The position numbers were made by a program, and so were the translations under genes. 55,321 nt of DNA from Alkalibacter saccharofermentans DSM 14828 (GTDB lineage Bacteria > Bacillota > Clostridia > Eubacteriales > Alkalibacteraceae), in the NCBI RefSeq assembly GCF_900128885.1, contig NZ_FQTU01000016.1, positions 1 to 55,321 of the forward strand, written 5' to 3'. How positions within the stretch are numbered: the stretch's first letter is position 1; the number at the start of each line of letters is the position of its first letter. Below are positions 41,043 to 49,485 of this stretch, in pieces. A model generated the notes under the pieces. It did not search any database and was not told the origin of the DNA. It saw only the letters and a list, made by a program, of their open reading frames with translations.

Positions 41043-41510
41043 TTATTCTCCATCGTAATATTCGATCTGTTCTTGTACTTTATAAACCTGGTCTATTCCT
41101 TTTCCCCAAATGCCTATTTTATTTGAGTCGGGATAAAAGGCAACGTCTATATCATTATACGTATCAAAATCCAAGTAAACCAGGAATTCTGAATCTGAAA
41201 CATTCGTAAGCTTATGGGCTCCATCTTTACTGGCAGGAAAGAAAATGAAATCACCTGGACCTACGATTTCTTCGCCTTTAGGTGTCCTAAGCAAACCCTT
41301 GCCTTTTAGAATGTAAAAAGATTCTTCGTTCTTCGTGTGATAGTGATATGGATAAGCCGCTTGTTTTGGGGGGATTTCGTATAATGTCACTTTGCACTGA
41401 CCGCTTGCTCTAGCAGGAACAAGCACTGATTTGTAGTATTCAAATCCTTCGTGTTCTTTTTTATGCTTGCCAATGGTGTCGGTGGTTTTTTGAATTATTA
41501 TAGAATCCAC
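41043..41510 (-). CDS. Cupin-domain protein
   Basis: A 155-residue single-cupin protein. Metal-binding motif 1 reads YPYHYHTKNEESFYILKGKG and motif 2 PGDFIFFPASKDGAHKL. Such proteins range from sugar isomerases to small-molecule sensors. The start is GTG with AGGAGGC upstream. It heads the minus-strand run with the hydrolase, 19 bases apart. Confidence 0.8.
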   Translation of the reverse strand: MDSIIIQKTTDTIGKHKKEHEGFEYYKSVLVPARASGQCKVTLYEIPPKQAAYPYHYHTKNEESFYILKGKGLLRTPKGEEIVGPGDFIFFPASKDGAHKLTNVSDSEFLVYLDFDTYNDIDVAFYPDSNKIGIWGKGIDQVYKVQEQIEYYDGE

Positions 41511-41642
41511 GATATGCGCCTCCTGACTTTATAAATTGGGATAGCTAGAATTTGATTGCTGACTTAATTATATTATACAATTAAATATAAAGTTGTGAAA
41601 AATAAAAATATCATTAAATTTACAATAAATCCAGAGGAACAC

Positions 41643-41671
41643 TTGACAAAGGGCCAGTAGTTTCGTAAAAT
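41643..41671 (+). promoter_or_regulatory. Promoter of the ZTP riboswitch-pflB unit
   Basis: TTGACA (41643-41648), 17 bases, then TAAAAT (41666-41671). Transcription would start near 41678, about 30 bases ahead of the riboswitch. Confidence 0.8.
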
Positions 41672-41705
41672 TAAGTAAATATACGTTTCAGCAAGCTGAG
41701 ACATT

Positions 41706-41780
41706 CTTTTATCCCTGACGGGTAAATGTGGAAGAAACCACAGTGGGATAAGAGTATATATTAGCCGACCGTCTGGGCAG
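41706..41780 (+). promoter_or_regulatory. ZTP riboswitch (pfl motif)
   Basis: The fold matches the pfl motif. P1 is TTATCCC (41709-41715) with GGGATAA (41745-41751). An inner stem is TGTGG (41727-41731) with CCACA (41738-41742). The conserved 3' domain GCCGACCGTCTGGGCA ends at 41779. Loop GACGG (41717-41721) can pair with CCGTC (41769-41773) as the pseudoknot, and the unusual T in CGTCTGG is matched by A on the other side. The class senses ZTP/ZMP, a sign of 10-formyl-THF shortage, and turns on one-carbon genes, in line with the pflB gene that follows. Confidence 0.9.
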
Positions 41781-41809
41781 CATTTCGATATCGAATTGGT
41801 GCTCTTTTT
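41779..41809 (+). terminator. Riboswitch-controlled terminator
   Basis: AGCA and TTCGA pair with TCGAA and TGCT (internal loop), followed by CTTTTT. The 5' arm overlaps the last bases of the ZTP aptamer, giving the usual ligand-dependent readthrough layout. Confidence 0.65.
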
Positions 41810-41899
41810 GTATTCAGCCATTACCGGCATCAGTATAGTGCTGGTGGAAGATGAAAAAGAGCATTGGAATGCTTAACATAAAATTGGAGGAGATATATT

Positions 41900-44137
41900 A
41901 TGGCTAGTAGCATATTAGCTTGGAAAGATTTTAAAAATGGAAATTGGCAGCAAGAGATAGATGTCCGTAATTTTATTCAGCTAAACTATACGCCTTATGA
42001 AGGAGACGAAAGCTTTCTTGAAAGTGCTACAGAGCGCACAAAAAAGCTCATGGATAAGCTGGTTCAGTATCAAAAGCTTGAAAAGGCCTTTGGAGGAGTG
42101 CTTGATATTGATACAAACCATGTAAGCTCCCTAACCACATATTCGCCGGGTTACCTCGATAAAGAAAATGAGATTATCGTAGGCCTTCAAACAGACCGCC
42201 CGTTAAAAAGAGGAGTCAATCCATTTGGAGGATTGATGATGACCAGAAAGGCATGCGAGGCATATGGGTATAAGCTCTCGGAAAAAATAGAGACCGAATT
42301 TCGTTATAGGACGACTCATAACGACGGTGTATTTCGTGCCTACACTGATGAAATAAAAGAAGCGCGGAGAAGTGGAATAATCACAGGTCTTCCCGACGCT
42401 TACGGAAGAGGAAGAATTATAGGAGATTACCGGCGGATTGCGTTATATGGCGTGGATTATCTGATTGAAGAGAAAAAGAAAAACAAAAAAGAAATAGGAG
42501 ATAAAAATCTCGATAATGAGCAGATCCGCATTTTGGAAGAGCTGTATCAACAGATAACCTTTTTAGGATATTTGAAGGAAATGGCCCAAATGTACGGCTA
42601 TGATATTTCTAAGCCTGCCAAGGATGCAAAAGAGGCGATTCAGTGGCTTTATTTTGGTTATCTTGGGTCTACAAAGGAACAAAATGGAGCAGCAATGAGC
42701 TTAGGGCGAGTAGGAACATTTTTAGACATATACATAGAAAGAGATTTAAAAAACGGCACATTAAATGAAGCCCAAGCACAGGAACTTATCGATGACTTTG
42801 TCATGAAGCTTCGGATGGAAAGGCATTTGAGAACACCGGAATACAATGAGCTTTTTGCAGGAGACCCAATGTGGATCACTGAGGCTGTCGGGGGGATGGG
42901 TGAAGACGGCAGAACCTTGGTTACTAAAAACTCCTATCGATTTCTCAACACTTTATACAACTTAGGCTTTTCACCGGAACCTAATCTGACGATCTTATGG
43001 TCTGAAAGATTGCCTGGAAGCTTCAAGAGATACTCAGCAAAAGTCTCATGTGAGACAAATTCAATACAATACGAAAATGACGACATCATGCAGCCTGTAT
43101 TTGGAGATGATTATGGAATTGCCTGTTGCGTTTCAGCTATGCGATTGGGAAAAGACATGCAATTTTTCGGAGCTAGAGCAAATCTTCCCAAGCTGCTTTT
43201 AATGAGCTTAAACGGAGGCAAAGATGAGATGACAGGAAAGCAGATAGGTCCATCTTTTCCTGCCTATCAGGAAGAATACTTGGAATATGACAAAGTCGTA
43301 GAGCTTCTTGACTACTACCGCAAATGGCTTGCAGGAATGTATGTCAAGGCGATGAATATCATTCACTACATGCACGATAAATATGCCTACGAGAAAACAC
43401 AAATGGCATTGCATGATACCGACGTCAAGAGGTATATGGCTTTTGGAATTGCAGGGCTGTCCGTGCTGGCAGATTCCCTGTCTGCAATTAAATACGGGAA
43501 GGTACGCTGTCTGCGGGACGAGTCAGGGTTGATAAAGGACTATGAGATAAACGGAGAATATCCTGCCTATGGAAATGATGATGAGAGAGTCGATGAGATT
43601 GCCAGGGAACAGGTAAGGCTATTTATCGAAGAACTTAAAAAAATACCTGCCTACAGAGATGCAGAGCACACTCTATCAGTTTTAACGATAACATCAAATG
43701 TAGTTTACGGTAAAAAAACAGGCTCTACTCCTGACGGAAGAAAAGCAGGGGAGCCCTTTGCCCCAGGTGCAAATCCAATGCACAACAGGGAGAAAAGAGG
43801 TGCCTTGGCTTCACTTAATTCTGTAGCTAAAATTCCCTATGCTAGTTGCAAGGACGGGATAAGCAACACCTTTTCCATAATACCGAGAGCCCTTGGAAAT
43901 ACTGAGGAAAAAAGATATGAAAACCTTGTGGCGATTTTAGATGGATATTTTGCAAAGAAGGCACATCATCTCAACGTGAATGTGTTGAACAGAGAAACGC
44001 TGAAAGAGGCTTATGAAAATCCGGAGATGCACCCTAACTTGACTATACGGGTATCAGGATATGCGGTTAATTTCCATAAATTATCAAAACAGCAGCAGCT
44101 GGAAGTAATATCTAGAACATTCCACGAATCAATTTAA
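41900..44137 (+). CDS. pflB: Formate C-acetyltransferase (pyruvate formate-lyase)
   Basis: A 745-residue glycyl radical enzyme, the usual length. The adjacent catalytic cysteines are Cys409-Cys410 in IACCVSAM, and the glycyl radical residue is Gly720 in RVSGYAV, 25 residues from the C-terminus. It splits pyruvate with CoA into acetyl-CoA and formate, feeding formyl-THF. AATTGGAGGAG precedes the ATG. The activating enzyme gene pflA, usually next door, is absent here and must be elsewhere. A ZTP riboswitch 120 bases upstream controls it. Confidence 0.95.
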   Translation: MASSILAWKDFKNGNWQQEIDVRNFIQLNYTPYEGDESFLESATERTKKLMDKLVQYQKLEKAFGGVLDIDTNHVSSLTTYSPGYLDKENEIIVGLQTDRPLKRGVNPFGGLMMTRKACEAYGYKLSEKIETEFRYRTTHNDGVFRAYTDEIKEARRSGIITGLPDAYGRGRIIGDYRRIALYGVDYLIEEKKKNKKEIGDKNLDNEQIRILEELYQQITFLGYLKEMAQMYGYDISKPAKDAKEAIQWLYFGYLGSTKEQNGAAMSLGRVGTFLDIYIERDLKNGTLNEAQAQELIDDFVMKLRMERHLRTPEYNELFAGDPMWITEAVGGMGEDGRTLVTKNSYRFLNTLYNLGFSPEPNLTILWSERLPGSFKRYSAKVSCETNSIQYENDDIMQPVFGDDYGIACCVSAMRLGKDMQFFGARANLPKLLLMSLNGGKDEMTGKQIGPSFPAYQEEYLEYDKVVELLDYYRKWLAGMYVKAMNIIHYMHDKYAYEKTQMALHDTDVKRYMAFGIAGLSVLADSLSAIKYGKVRCLRDESGLIKDYEINGEYPAYGNDDERVDEIAREQVRLFIEELKKIPAYRDAEHTLSVLTITSNVVYGKKTGSTPDGRKAGEPFAPGANPMHNREKRGALASLNSVAKIPYASCKDGISNTFSIIPRALGNTEEKRYENLVAILDGYFAKKAHHLNVNVLNRETLKEAYENPEMHPNLTIRVSGYAVNFHKLSKQQQLEVISRTFHESI

Positions 44138-44190
44138 ATATTATAAGGGCGAGCTAATCTGTTTCTGTGACGGTCAAAACGTTTATGCAC

Positions 44191-44231
44191 AAAAAAAGTC
44201 AGCTGACTCGGTAGAGTCATGCTGACTTTTT
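44191..44231. terminator. Terminator after pflB
   Basis: AAAAAAAGTCAGC and GCTGACTTTTT form a strong stem with an inner TGACTC/GAGTCA pair. It can also serve the convergent operon at 44261. Confidence 0.85.
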
Positions 44232-44260
44232 AGAATTTCCTTAGGGACAACCCATAAGGC

Positions 44261-44731
44261 TTAATGTCTGGTTTGTGAGTGTGGCTTTTTAGAACGTGGT
44301 TGACCTAAAACTTCAGCCATCACTATGCTTTGACGCAAACCTGTATTATTTAATTTGTTTTTTAGTGTAAATTTTTTCGATGCTTTGGCTCTAGGAGTAG
44401 ATGTCTTTTTATTTTGATCAAAAGTTCTTGAAAACTCATACGAGCGATTCTTTAATTCTTTGTTTTCTCTATCTGAATCACCACGCAGTTCAGCTTTTAA
44501 GCTTTCAATTTGATCATCTCTACTGGTCTGTTCTTCCTCATCGAAATCTTGGGTGTCCCGGTAGGTGTTTTGTTGACCCATTTGGTTCATTCTCTCAATT
44601 TGATCAGTTAAAACATTGGTTAGGGTCGGTTTTTTTTGGGCAGTCTTATGTTTATTGCGGTTTCGGTTTTGCAAAATACTGGAACCGACGATAAATATAA
44701 AGGCTATCAGTGGACCGAGAAGTTCTTCCAT
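44261..44731 (-). CDS. Hypothetical protein of the floA operon
   Basis: A 156-residue protein I do not recognise by motif. An N-terminal hydrophobic segment (about residues 4-20) is followed by a hydrophilic Asn/Gln/Arg/Lys-rich, probably disordered cytoplasmic region ending in PRSKKPHSQTRH. AAGGAG precedes the ATG. It lies 35 bases after floA, in the position of the small third gene found in some NfeD-FloA operons. It may be a membrane partner of the flotillin. Confidence 0.6.
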   Translation of the reverse strand: MEELLGPLIAFIFIVGSSILQNRNRNKHKTAQKKPTLTNVLTDQIERMNQMGQQNTYRDTQDFDEEEQTSRDDQIESLKAELRGDSDRENKELKNRSYEFSRTFDQNKKTSTPRAKASKKFTLKNKLNNTGLRQSIVMAEVLGQPRSKKPHSQTRH

Positions 44732-44766
44732 TATTCCACTCCTTCCATCCTAAAAGGATTTAATGA

Positions 44767-45756
44767 CTATTCTTTCTCAGAATCATCTTCACTCATTCTT
44801 CCGATAGAATCACGCATCTGTGTATCCGCACCTATATTGCGGTAGTTCATATAATCCATAACGCCCATTTTTCCTGTTCTCAAAGCTTCAGCAAGAGCAA
44901 GAGGTACTGTGGCTTCTGCTTCGACCACTTTCGCGCGCATTTCCTGAACACGGGCGATCATCTCTTGTTCCTGGGCAACGGCCATTGCACGACGCTCTTC
45001 TGCTTTAGCTTGTGCTATGTTTTTGTCAGCTTCAGCTTGGTCTGTTTGAAGGATCGCACCTATATTTTTACCGATATCAACATCTGCAATATCTATTGAT
45101 AGGATCTCAAATGCTGTTCCCGCATCCAGTCCACGGTTAAGAACGTTACGTGAAATAGAATCAGGGTTTTCTAATACTTGTTTGTGGGAAGTAGCGCTAC
45201 CAATGGTGCTTACGACTCCTTCACCAACACGGGCTATTACTGTTTCTTCACCTGCTCCACCTACAAGGCGCTCAATATTTGCACGCACGGTAATTTTGGC
45301 TTTTGCCTTTACTTCGATACCGTTCATTGCAATACCTGCGATAAAAGGTGTTTCGATAACCTTTGGGTTAACGCTCATTTGCACAGCCTGCAATACGTCA
45401 CGACCTGCCAAGTCAATTGCTGCGGCACGCTCAAAGCTTAATTCTATATTGGCACGTTGAGCTGCAATCAGCGCATTGACCACCCGGTCTACGTTACCAC
45501 CTGCCAAATAGTGAGATTCCAATTGGTTCGTATTGGCATTTACACCCGCTTTGTGGGCTTTTATTAATGGACTTATTACTTTGATTGGTACGACTCGACG
45601 CAAACGCATACCGATAAGCGTGAAGATACTAACTTTTACCCCTGCTGCCAATGCACTAATCCACAAAGCAACGGGAATAAATGTAAATAGTACAACTAGT
45701 GCAAATACAATAATACCAATTAAAATAAGTGGTATCAAATCAGCGATATTCAACAT
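44767..45756 (-). CDS. floA: FloA, flotillin-like membrane microdomain protein
   Basis: A 329-residue protein close to the usual FloA length of about 331. An N-terminal hydrophobic hairpin (about 5-48) precedes the SPFH region with AGVNANTNQLESHYLAGGNV, VIETPFIAGIAMNGIEVKAKA and IARVGEGVVSTIGSA. An Ala/Glu-rich coiled coil (AQAKAEERRAMAVAQEQEM) follows. FloA scaffolds functional membrane microdomains. Its ribosome binding site overlaps the nfeD stop, so they are coupled. Confidence 0.95.
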   Translation of the reverse strand: MLNIADLIPLILIGIIVFALVVLFTFIPVALWISALAAGVKVSIFTLIGMRLRRVVPIKVISPLIKAHKAGVNANTNQLESHYLAGGNVDRVVNALIAAQRANIELSFERAAAIDLAGRDVLQAVQMSVNPKVIETPFIAGIAMNGIEVKAKAKITVRANIERLVGGAGEETVIARVGEGVVSTIGSATSHKQVLENPDSISRNVLNRGLDAGTAFEILSIDIADVDIGKNIGAILQTDQAEADKNIAQAKAEERRAMAVAQEQEMIARVQEMRAKVVEAEATVPLALAEALRTGKMGVMDYMNYRNIGADTQMRDSIGRMSEDDSEKE

Positions 45757-45758
45757 AT

Positions 45759-47102
45759 TTATTCCTCCTCATTTTTAATTTCCTTAACAACGACACGACT
45801 GCCGTTTACCTTAACAATTTCAACGGCTTGATTTTCCATAATAAAGTTTCCTTCGGATACGATATCAATTCGATTGCCGTCAAATAATCCTGTACCTGAT
45901 GGCCTAAGGGGTGTGATCGTACTTCCTCTTAAACCAATTAGTTCTTTTCTCTCTTGGACGGACACATAACCACGATCCAGGGTCTCCCGGTCTGATAATA
46001 CGATATGGCGCATGAATCCCTTCTGCAAGCCGATTTTTCTATATAAAATAACGGCTACAGTAATAGTGATCATCAAAGCAGTCAATACGCTCAAGCCCAT
46101 GGCGAATATATCATCTGTAGCGAAAAACAAGGAGCCGATTATGCTCATAACGCCTATTCCACCTAAAATCCCTCCTGGGACAAAGAACTCTGCGACTATG
46201 AGCCCGATTCCAATAATGAGAAGAACAAATACCTCCATTCCCGCCAAACCGGCTACAGCGTGGCCGTAGAAGAATAAGGCCAATGATATGATGCTGACGG
46301 AACCTGCTACCCCAAAGCCTGGTGAGTAAAGCTCTATCACAAGTCCAAGGCCTGCAAGAGTAAGAAGGATTGAAACAACCAGTGAGTTGGTTAGAAACCT
46401 GGCTACATTTTCTGCAAAGCTTATTTCAGCTTCAATGACTGTTGCACCGGATAGTCCCAAGACATTTAACAATTCTGATCGATTATTTACAGTTCCCTCA
46501 GAATAACCAACTTCTATTGCCTTTGTTGGGCCCAAAGTCAAAAATTGCCCTTCAGGTGCATTGTATTCCGGTAGGTCAATGCTTGCATCTGCCATAGCCT
46601 CCGCATAAATGCGGTCCCGACCGCTAGCCTCGGCTGCGCTGCCCATGGCTTCACGCCAATAGGACTGAGCCTTTGCGTCTGCCGCACTGCCATCTGCCGT
46701 GATAATACCGCTGGCTCCCATAGTTGCCTGGGGATTCATGTAAATGGTATCTGCAAACAATGCAATGTAGGAACCTGCAGACAGGGCGCGTGAACGAATG
46801 TATGCAGTAGTGGGGATAGATATATCTTGCATTATCTGCCCGATGCTATCTGCTGCTTCTACAGAACCCCCCGGAGTGTTGATTTCAAAGATTATGTGGT
46901 CTGCAAATGCTTCACTTGCCTCTCGTGTGGTACGTCTTAAAAAAGCCTCAAGTCCTCTTTCTACCTCATTTTCTATAGGAATGACATATACGAGCTTTCC
47001 CGCACCCTCCGCACTGACTGTAGGACTAAAAGCGAATTGTGCTACGCTAATCAGCATAAAAAGGATTATGGGATATACTGCATATGATAAAAACTTTTTC
47101 AT
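45759..47102 (-). CDS. NfeD-family membrane serine protease (YqeZ-like)
   Basis: A 447-residue protein. A signal peptide (about 1-30) precedes a ClpP-class domain with FEINTPGGSVEAADSI and the nucleophile loop SRALSAGSYIALFAD, then several transmembrane segments (about 235-350), and a C-terminal NfeD OB-fold. Compared with the NfeD protein at 26523 it has a different loop and pairs with a flotillin rather than a slipin. Order nfeD-floA-small membrane gene matches the Bacillus yqeZ-floA-yqfB arrangement. Confidence 0.85.
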   Translation of the reverse strand: MKKFLSYAVYPIILFMLISVAQFAFSPTVSAEGAGKLVYVIPIENEVERGLEAFLRRTTREASEAFADHIIFEINTPGGSVEAADSIGQIMQDISIPTTAYIRSRALSAGSYIALFADTIYMNPQATMGASGIITADGSAADAKAQSYWREAMGSAAEASGRDRIYAEAMADASIDLPEYNAPEGQFLTLGPTKAIEVGYSEGTVNNRSELLNVLGLSGATVIEAEISFAENVARFLTNSLVVSILLTLAGLGLVIELYSPGFGVAGSVSIISLALFFYGHAVAGLAGMEVFVLLIIGIGLIVAEFFVPGGILGGIGVMSIIGSLFFATDDIFAMGLSVLTALMITITVAVILYRKIGLQKGFMRHIVLSDRETLDRGYVSVQERKELIGLRGSTITPLRPSGTGLFDGNRIDIVSEGNFIMENQAVEIVKVNGSRVVVKEIKNEEE

Positions 47103-47226
47103 CGTTACACCACCTCCTCCCTTAATAATAACATTGACGACATGAATGTGCCTAATTAAAAATTATATCCTATATTAATACCTCTTACAATGGAATATGG
47201 AAACAAATATTTAAAATTGTTATTAT

Positions 47227-48144
47227 TTATAAATGGACATCGATAGAGGCCCTTTCGCTGTACAAATGGGCTATGGAACGTTTATTCAATTCGAGAGACA
47301 TCCCCAGTATGCCATCAATGGACTCTTTTATATGCGCATTCATTTCTCCTTGATTAGGAGAAACTAAAGCTACAGGATTAGCCTGCTTTGCCTTTAATGT
47401 CAACCGGTATCCTCCTTTTTTGACGGTTGCTTCAAAAGAGTCTTTAGTTACGTGGTAATCTATTATTTTGCAGCCTTCGATGCTGGTAAAACGATATTCT
47501 ATGCCATCGTGATGAAAAACGAGAAAAAAACCTTTTGCATACTTACCCAGCATAGGCACTGTAGCGTAACTAAACACGAAAGAACTGTTTTCCCAGTCAT
47601 TGGCTTGAACCCATACGTATTCTTTTGGGAACCCGGTACCCCAGTCTTTTTCAATATAGCCGTCTGCAGCACTGATATTCCACGACTGGCTGCCGATACG
47701 AAGATGACCATTTACCTTGTGATCCATGCTTATTATAGAGTGATTGCACTCATTGGGGAAATAAGTCAACCAGCCCATGATATTTGGCTTTAAGAAAGAT
47801 TTTTTAATAGGGGTAAATTCACCAAAACGAAAATCGCCACGAACCTGAATGCCGTTTTTCTCAAAATCCAAGACCATGATGGTTTGGGAGAGCTTGTTTT
47901 TTCCTATTTGAAGAATAAAGGGATCGGCAGTCCATTTAAGTTCGTCAATGGGATATGAAATATACGATGTTTTGCTATGCAAGTTGTCTTGAAATTGGAT
48001 GAATGCATGTTTAGTCTTTTCATGGGTTGTATAACCCCAGATGACGGAAAACATCAATCCATTTTCCCTATCATCGACCTTGCAGAACCATCCTTCAAAG
48101 GCTCCATCCTTGTCTAAGCCCACCATTATTCCGAACTGATTCAT
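47227..48144 (-). CDS. Tocopherol-cyclase-family protein
   Basis: A 305-residue soluble protein. The stretch GYIEKDWGTGFPKEYVWVQANDW is the hallmark of the tocopherol cyclase / AttH-like lipocalin-type beta-barrel family. In plants and cyanobacteria such an enzyme closes the chromanol ring of vitamin E, but non-photosynthetic bacterial relatives have no proven function. No prenyltransferase or quinone genes are adjacent. GAGG precedes the ATG. It is a single gene upstream of mobile-element debris. Confidence 0.7.
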   Translation of the reverse strand: MNQFGIMVGLDKDGAFEGWFCKVDDRENGLMFSVIWGYTTHEKTKHAFIQFQDNLHSKTSYISYPIDELKWTADPFILQIGKNKLSQTIMVLDFEKNGIQVRGDFRFGEFTPIKKSFLKPNIMGWLTYFPNECNHSIISMDHKVNGHLRIGSQSWNISAADGYIEKDWGTGFPKEYVWVQANDWENSSFVFSYATVPMLGKYAKGFFLVFHHDGIEYRFTSIEGCKIIDYHVTKDSFEATVKKGGYRLTLKAKQANPVALVSPNQGEMNAHIKESIDGILGMSLELNKRSIAHLYSERASIDVHL

Positions 48145-48403
48145 GATAACCTCATTTCTTGTAAGTTAAAGTAACCCTACAGATTATTAGCAAAGCCTTG
48201 AAATCTTCACAAAATAATACGATATACATAGATATATACCATTATTTCTGTAGCTTTAACACGAAATGATGAAAATGATGTGGTAGACAGCACCCTAAGA
48301 GACGGCATGCATGTTAAGGCTATCGATAATATAACAGCATTTGATCAAAATCATGCGCATATGTACCTGTTAGACAATTTCTTGTGCTTGGAAATGACAA
48401 GAT

Positions 48404-48498
48404 AATTAGAGGGGGATGAGGCAAAGGGAGAGTTGTGTGTTGGTATGTTCCCGAATACGCCACACGTTGAAACTGTCATACTGCTGGTAATAAAATAG
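48404..48498 (+). pseudogene. Possible C-terminal remnant of a 23S rRNA uracil methyltransferase
   Basis: An unstarted frame ending at TAG 48498 reads CVGMFPNTPHVETVILL, which resembles the conserved C-terminal end of RlmD/RumA-type methyltransferases (DMFPHTxHVExVxLL). Nothing upstream in 48145-48400 matches the rest of the enzyme; a stretch near 48290 reads DSTLRDGMHVKAID but I cannot place it. Most of 48145-48640 is decayed DNA. Confidence 0.4.
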
Positions 48499-48664
48499 AT
48501 AGAGGGAACCCCTGAAAGTAGATTCAGAATTCAATTCAACAGGAAGTTCTATGGTTATTCTATTAGTGATTATACCGTTATATTACTTTGCTACATTATT
48601 TATATACGGTTTCAAAAATGGAAGTCAAGTCCATAAAAGTGTGTAAATTCCCTCGGTTGTGTAA

Positions 48665-48969
48665 TTAGGCAGCAACAACAGACTTCTGAGTGGCTCGGCT
48701 TTCGTGGTACTCTTCCATATCGAGGTACTTTTTGCCGGTCGTCCATTTTTCATCCTGCTCCATGAGCATGGCACCAATCAGACGGATCAGCGAATCTTCA
48801 TTGGAAAAGATTCGAATCACACGTTCCCGTCGACGGATTTCCTGGTTTAACCGCTCAATACTGTTGCTGGTGAGCAGTCGCTTGCGATATTTCTTTGGTA
48901 GATTCATGACAGCCATCACATCATCAAACCCGAGTTCTAGGGTTTCCATGGCTTTAGGAGCTGTCTGAG
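48665..48969 (-). pseudogene. IS256-family transposase, C-terminal fragment
   Basis: About 100 codons match the C-terminal end of Mutator/IS256 transposases: GFDDVMAVMNLPKKYRKRL, LTSNSIERLNQEIRRRERVI and IFSNEDSLIRLIGAMLME. The N-terminal three quarters with the first two catalytic aspartates is missing. The homology stops where the RAYT-like element end begins at 48980, so that element inserted into or beside an older IS256 copy. GTGTGTAAATT near 48638 may be the surviving IS256 terminus. Confidence 0.8.
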
Positions 48970-48979
48970 TAAAGTAAAA

Positions 48980-49435
48980 GGGGACACTTCCCAATTATAC
49001 GTCAAAATTGACATTAAGGGTGCGTAAAAGCATCCTTAACCTTGGGTAGCGTGATTAATAATTAAGCATGATGGATTATAAAAAGGCAGTAAAAATGAAA
49101 TGATCGCAACAAAACCAGTCCACCGGTATGGAGGATTGTAGAAGTTTGGTTTTAATTGTCCTTAGGATGCTTTAGGTTTTATGAAGTTTAGAATTTCAGG
49201 GTAGATATTTTGATACTTGGGAATGGACTTGATTAGCTCATAACCCTTGTTGCAGAGGTTAGCTGCTTGGCTTCCAGTAATATTGCCAAGGGTCTTGCAG
49301 ATGTCCTTATAGGTAAAATCGCAAAGGCAGCGCAACAAAAAGAAGATTTGATACAAAAGAAGTTTATTGGTATAAAAAATAAGTTGTGATAAGAGTTGGA
49401 GGATGAGATAATAAGGATATAATTTTGAAGTGCCC
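48980..49435 (-). mobile_element. Internally deleted copy of the 504-1795 element
   Basis: It starts with GGGGACACTTC (48980-48990) and ends with a decayed GAAGTGCCCTA near 49427-49437. It keeps the CCACCGGTATGGAGG hairpin (about 49119-49134), the last 60 codons of the transposase (49162-49340) nearly identical to the complete copy, and the other end's flank. About 840 bases of the transposase gene are missing, as in MITE-like derivatives that depend on the full copy. Confidence 0.8.
49162..49340 (-). pseudogene. Transposase C-terminal fragment
   Basis: The 60 terminal codons match the complete transposase at 684 with only a few changes (GNITGSQAANLCNKGYELI against GNITASQAAKLCNKGYELI). The rest is deleted. 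Confidence 0.85.
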
Positions 49436-49485
49436 TATATTTGATGTGTATTTAAATACAAATTTTATGAAAGGAGAGATTATGT

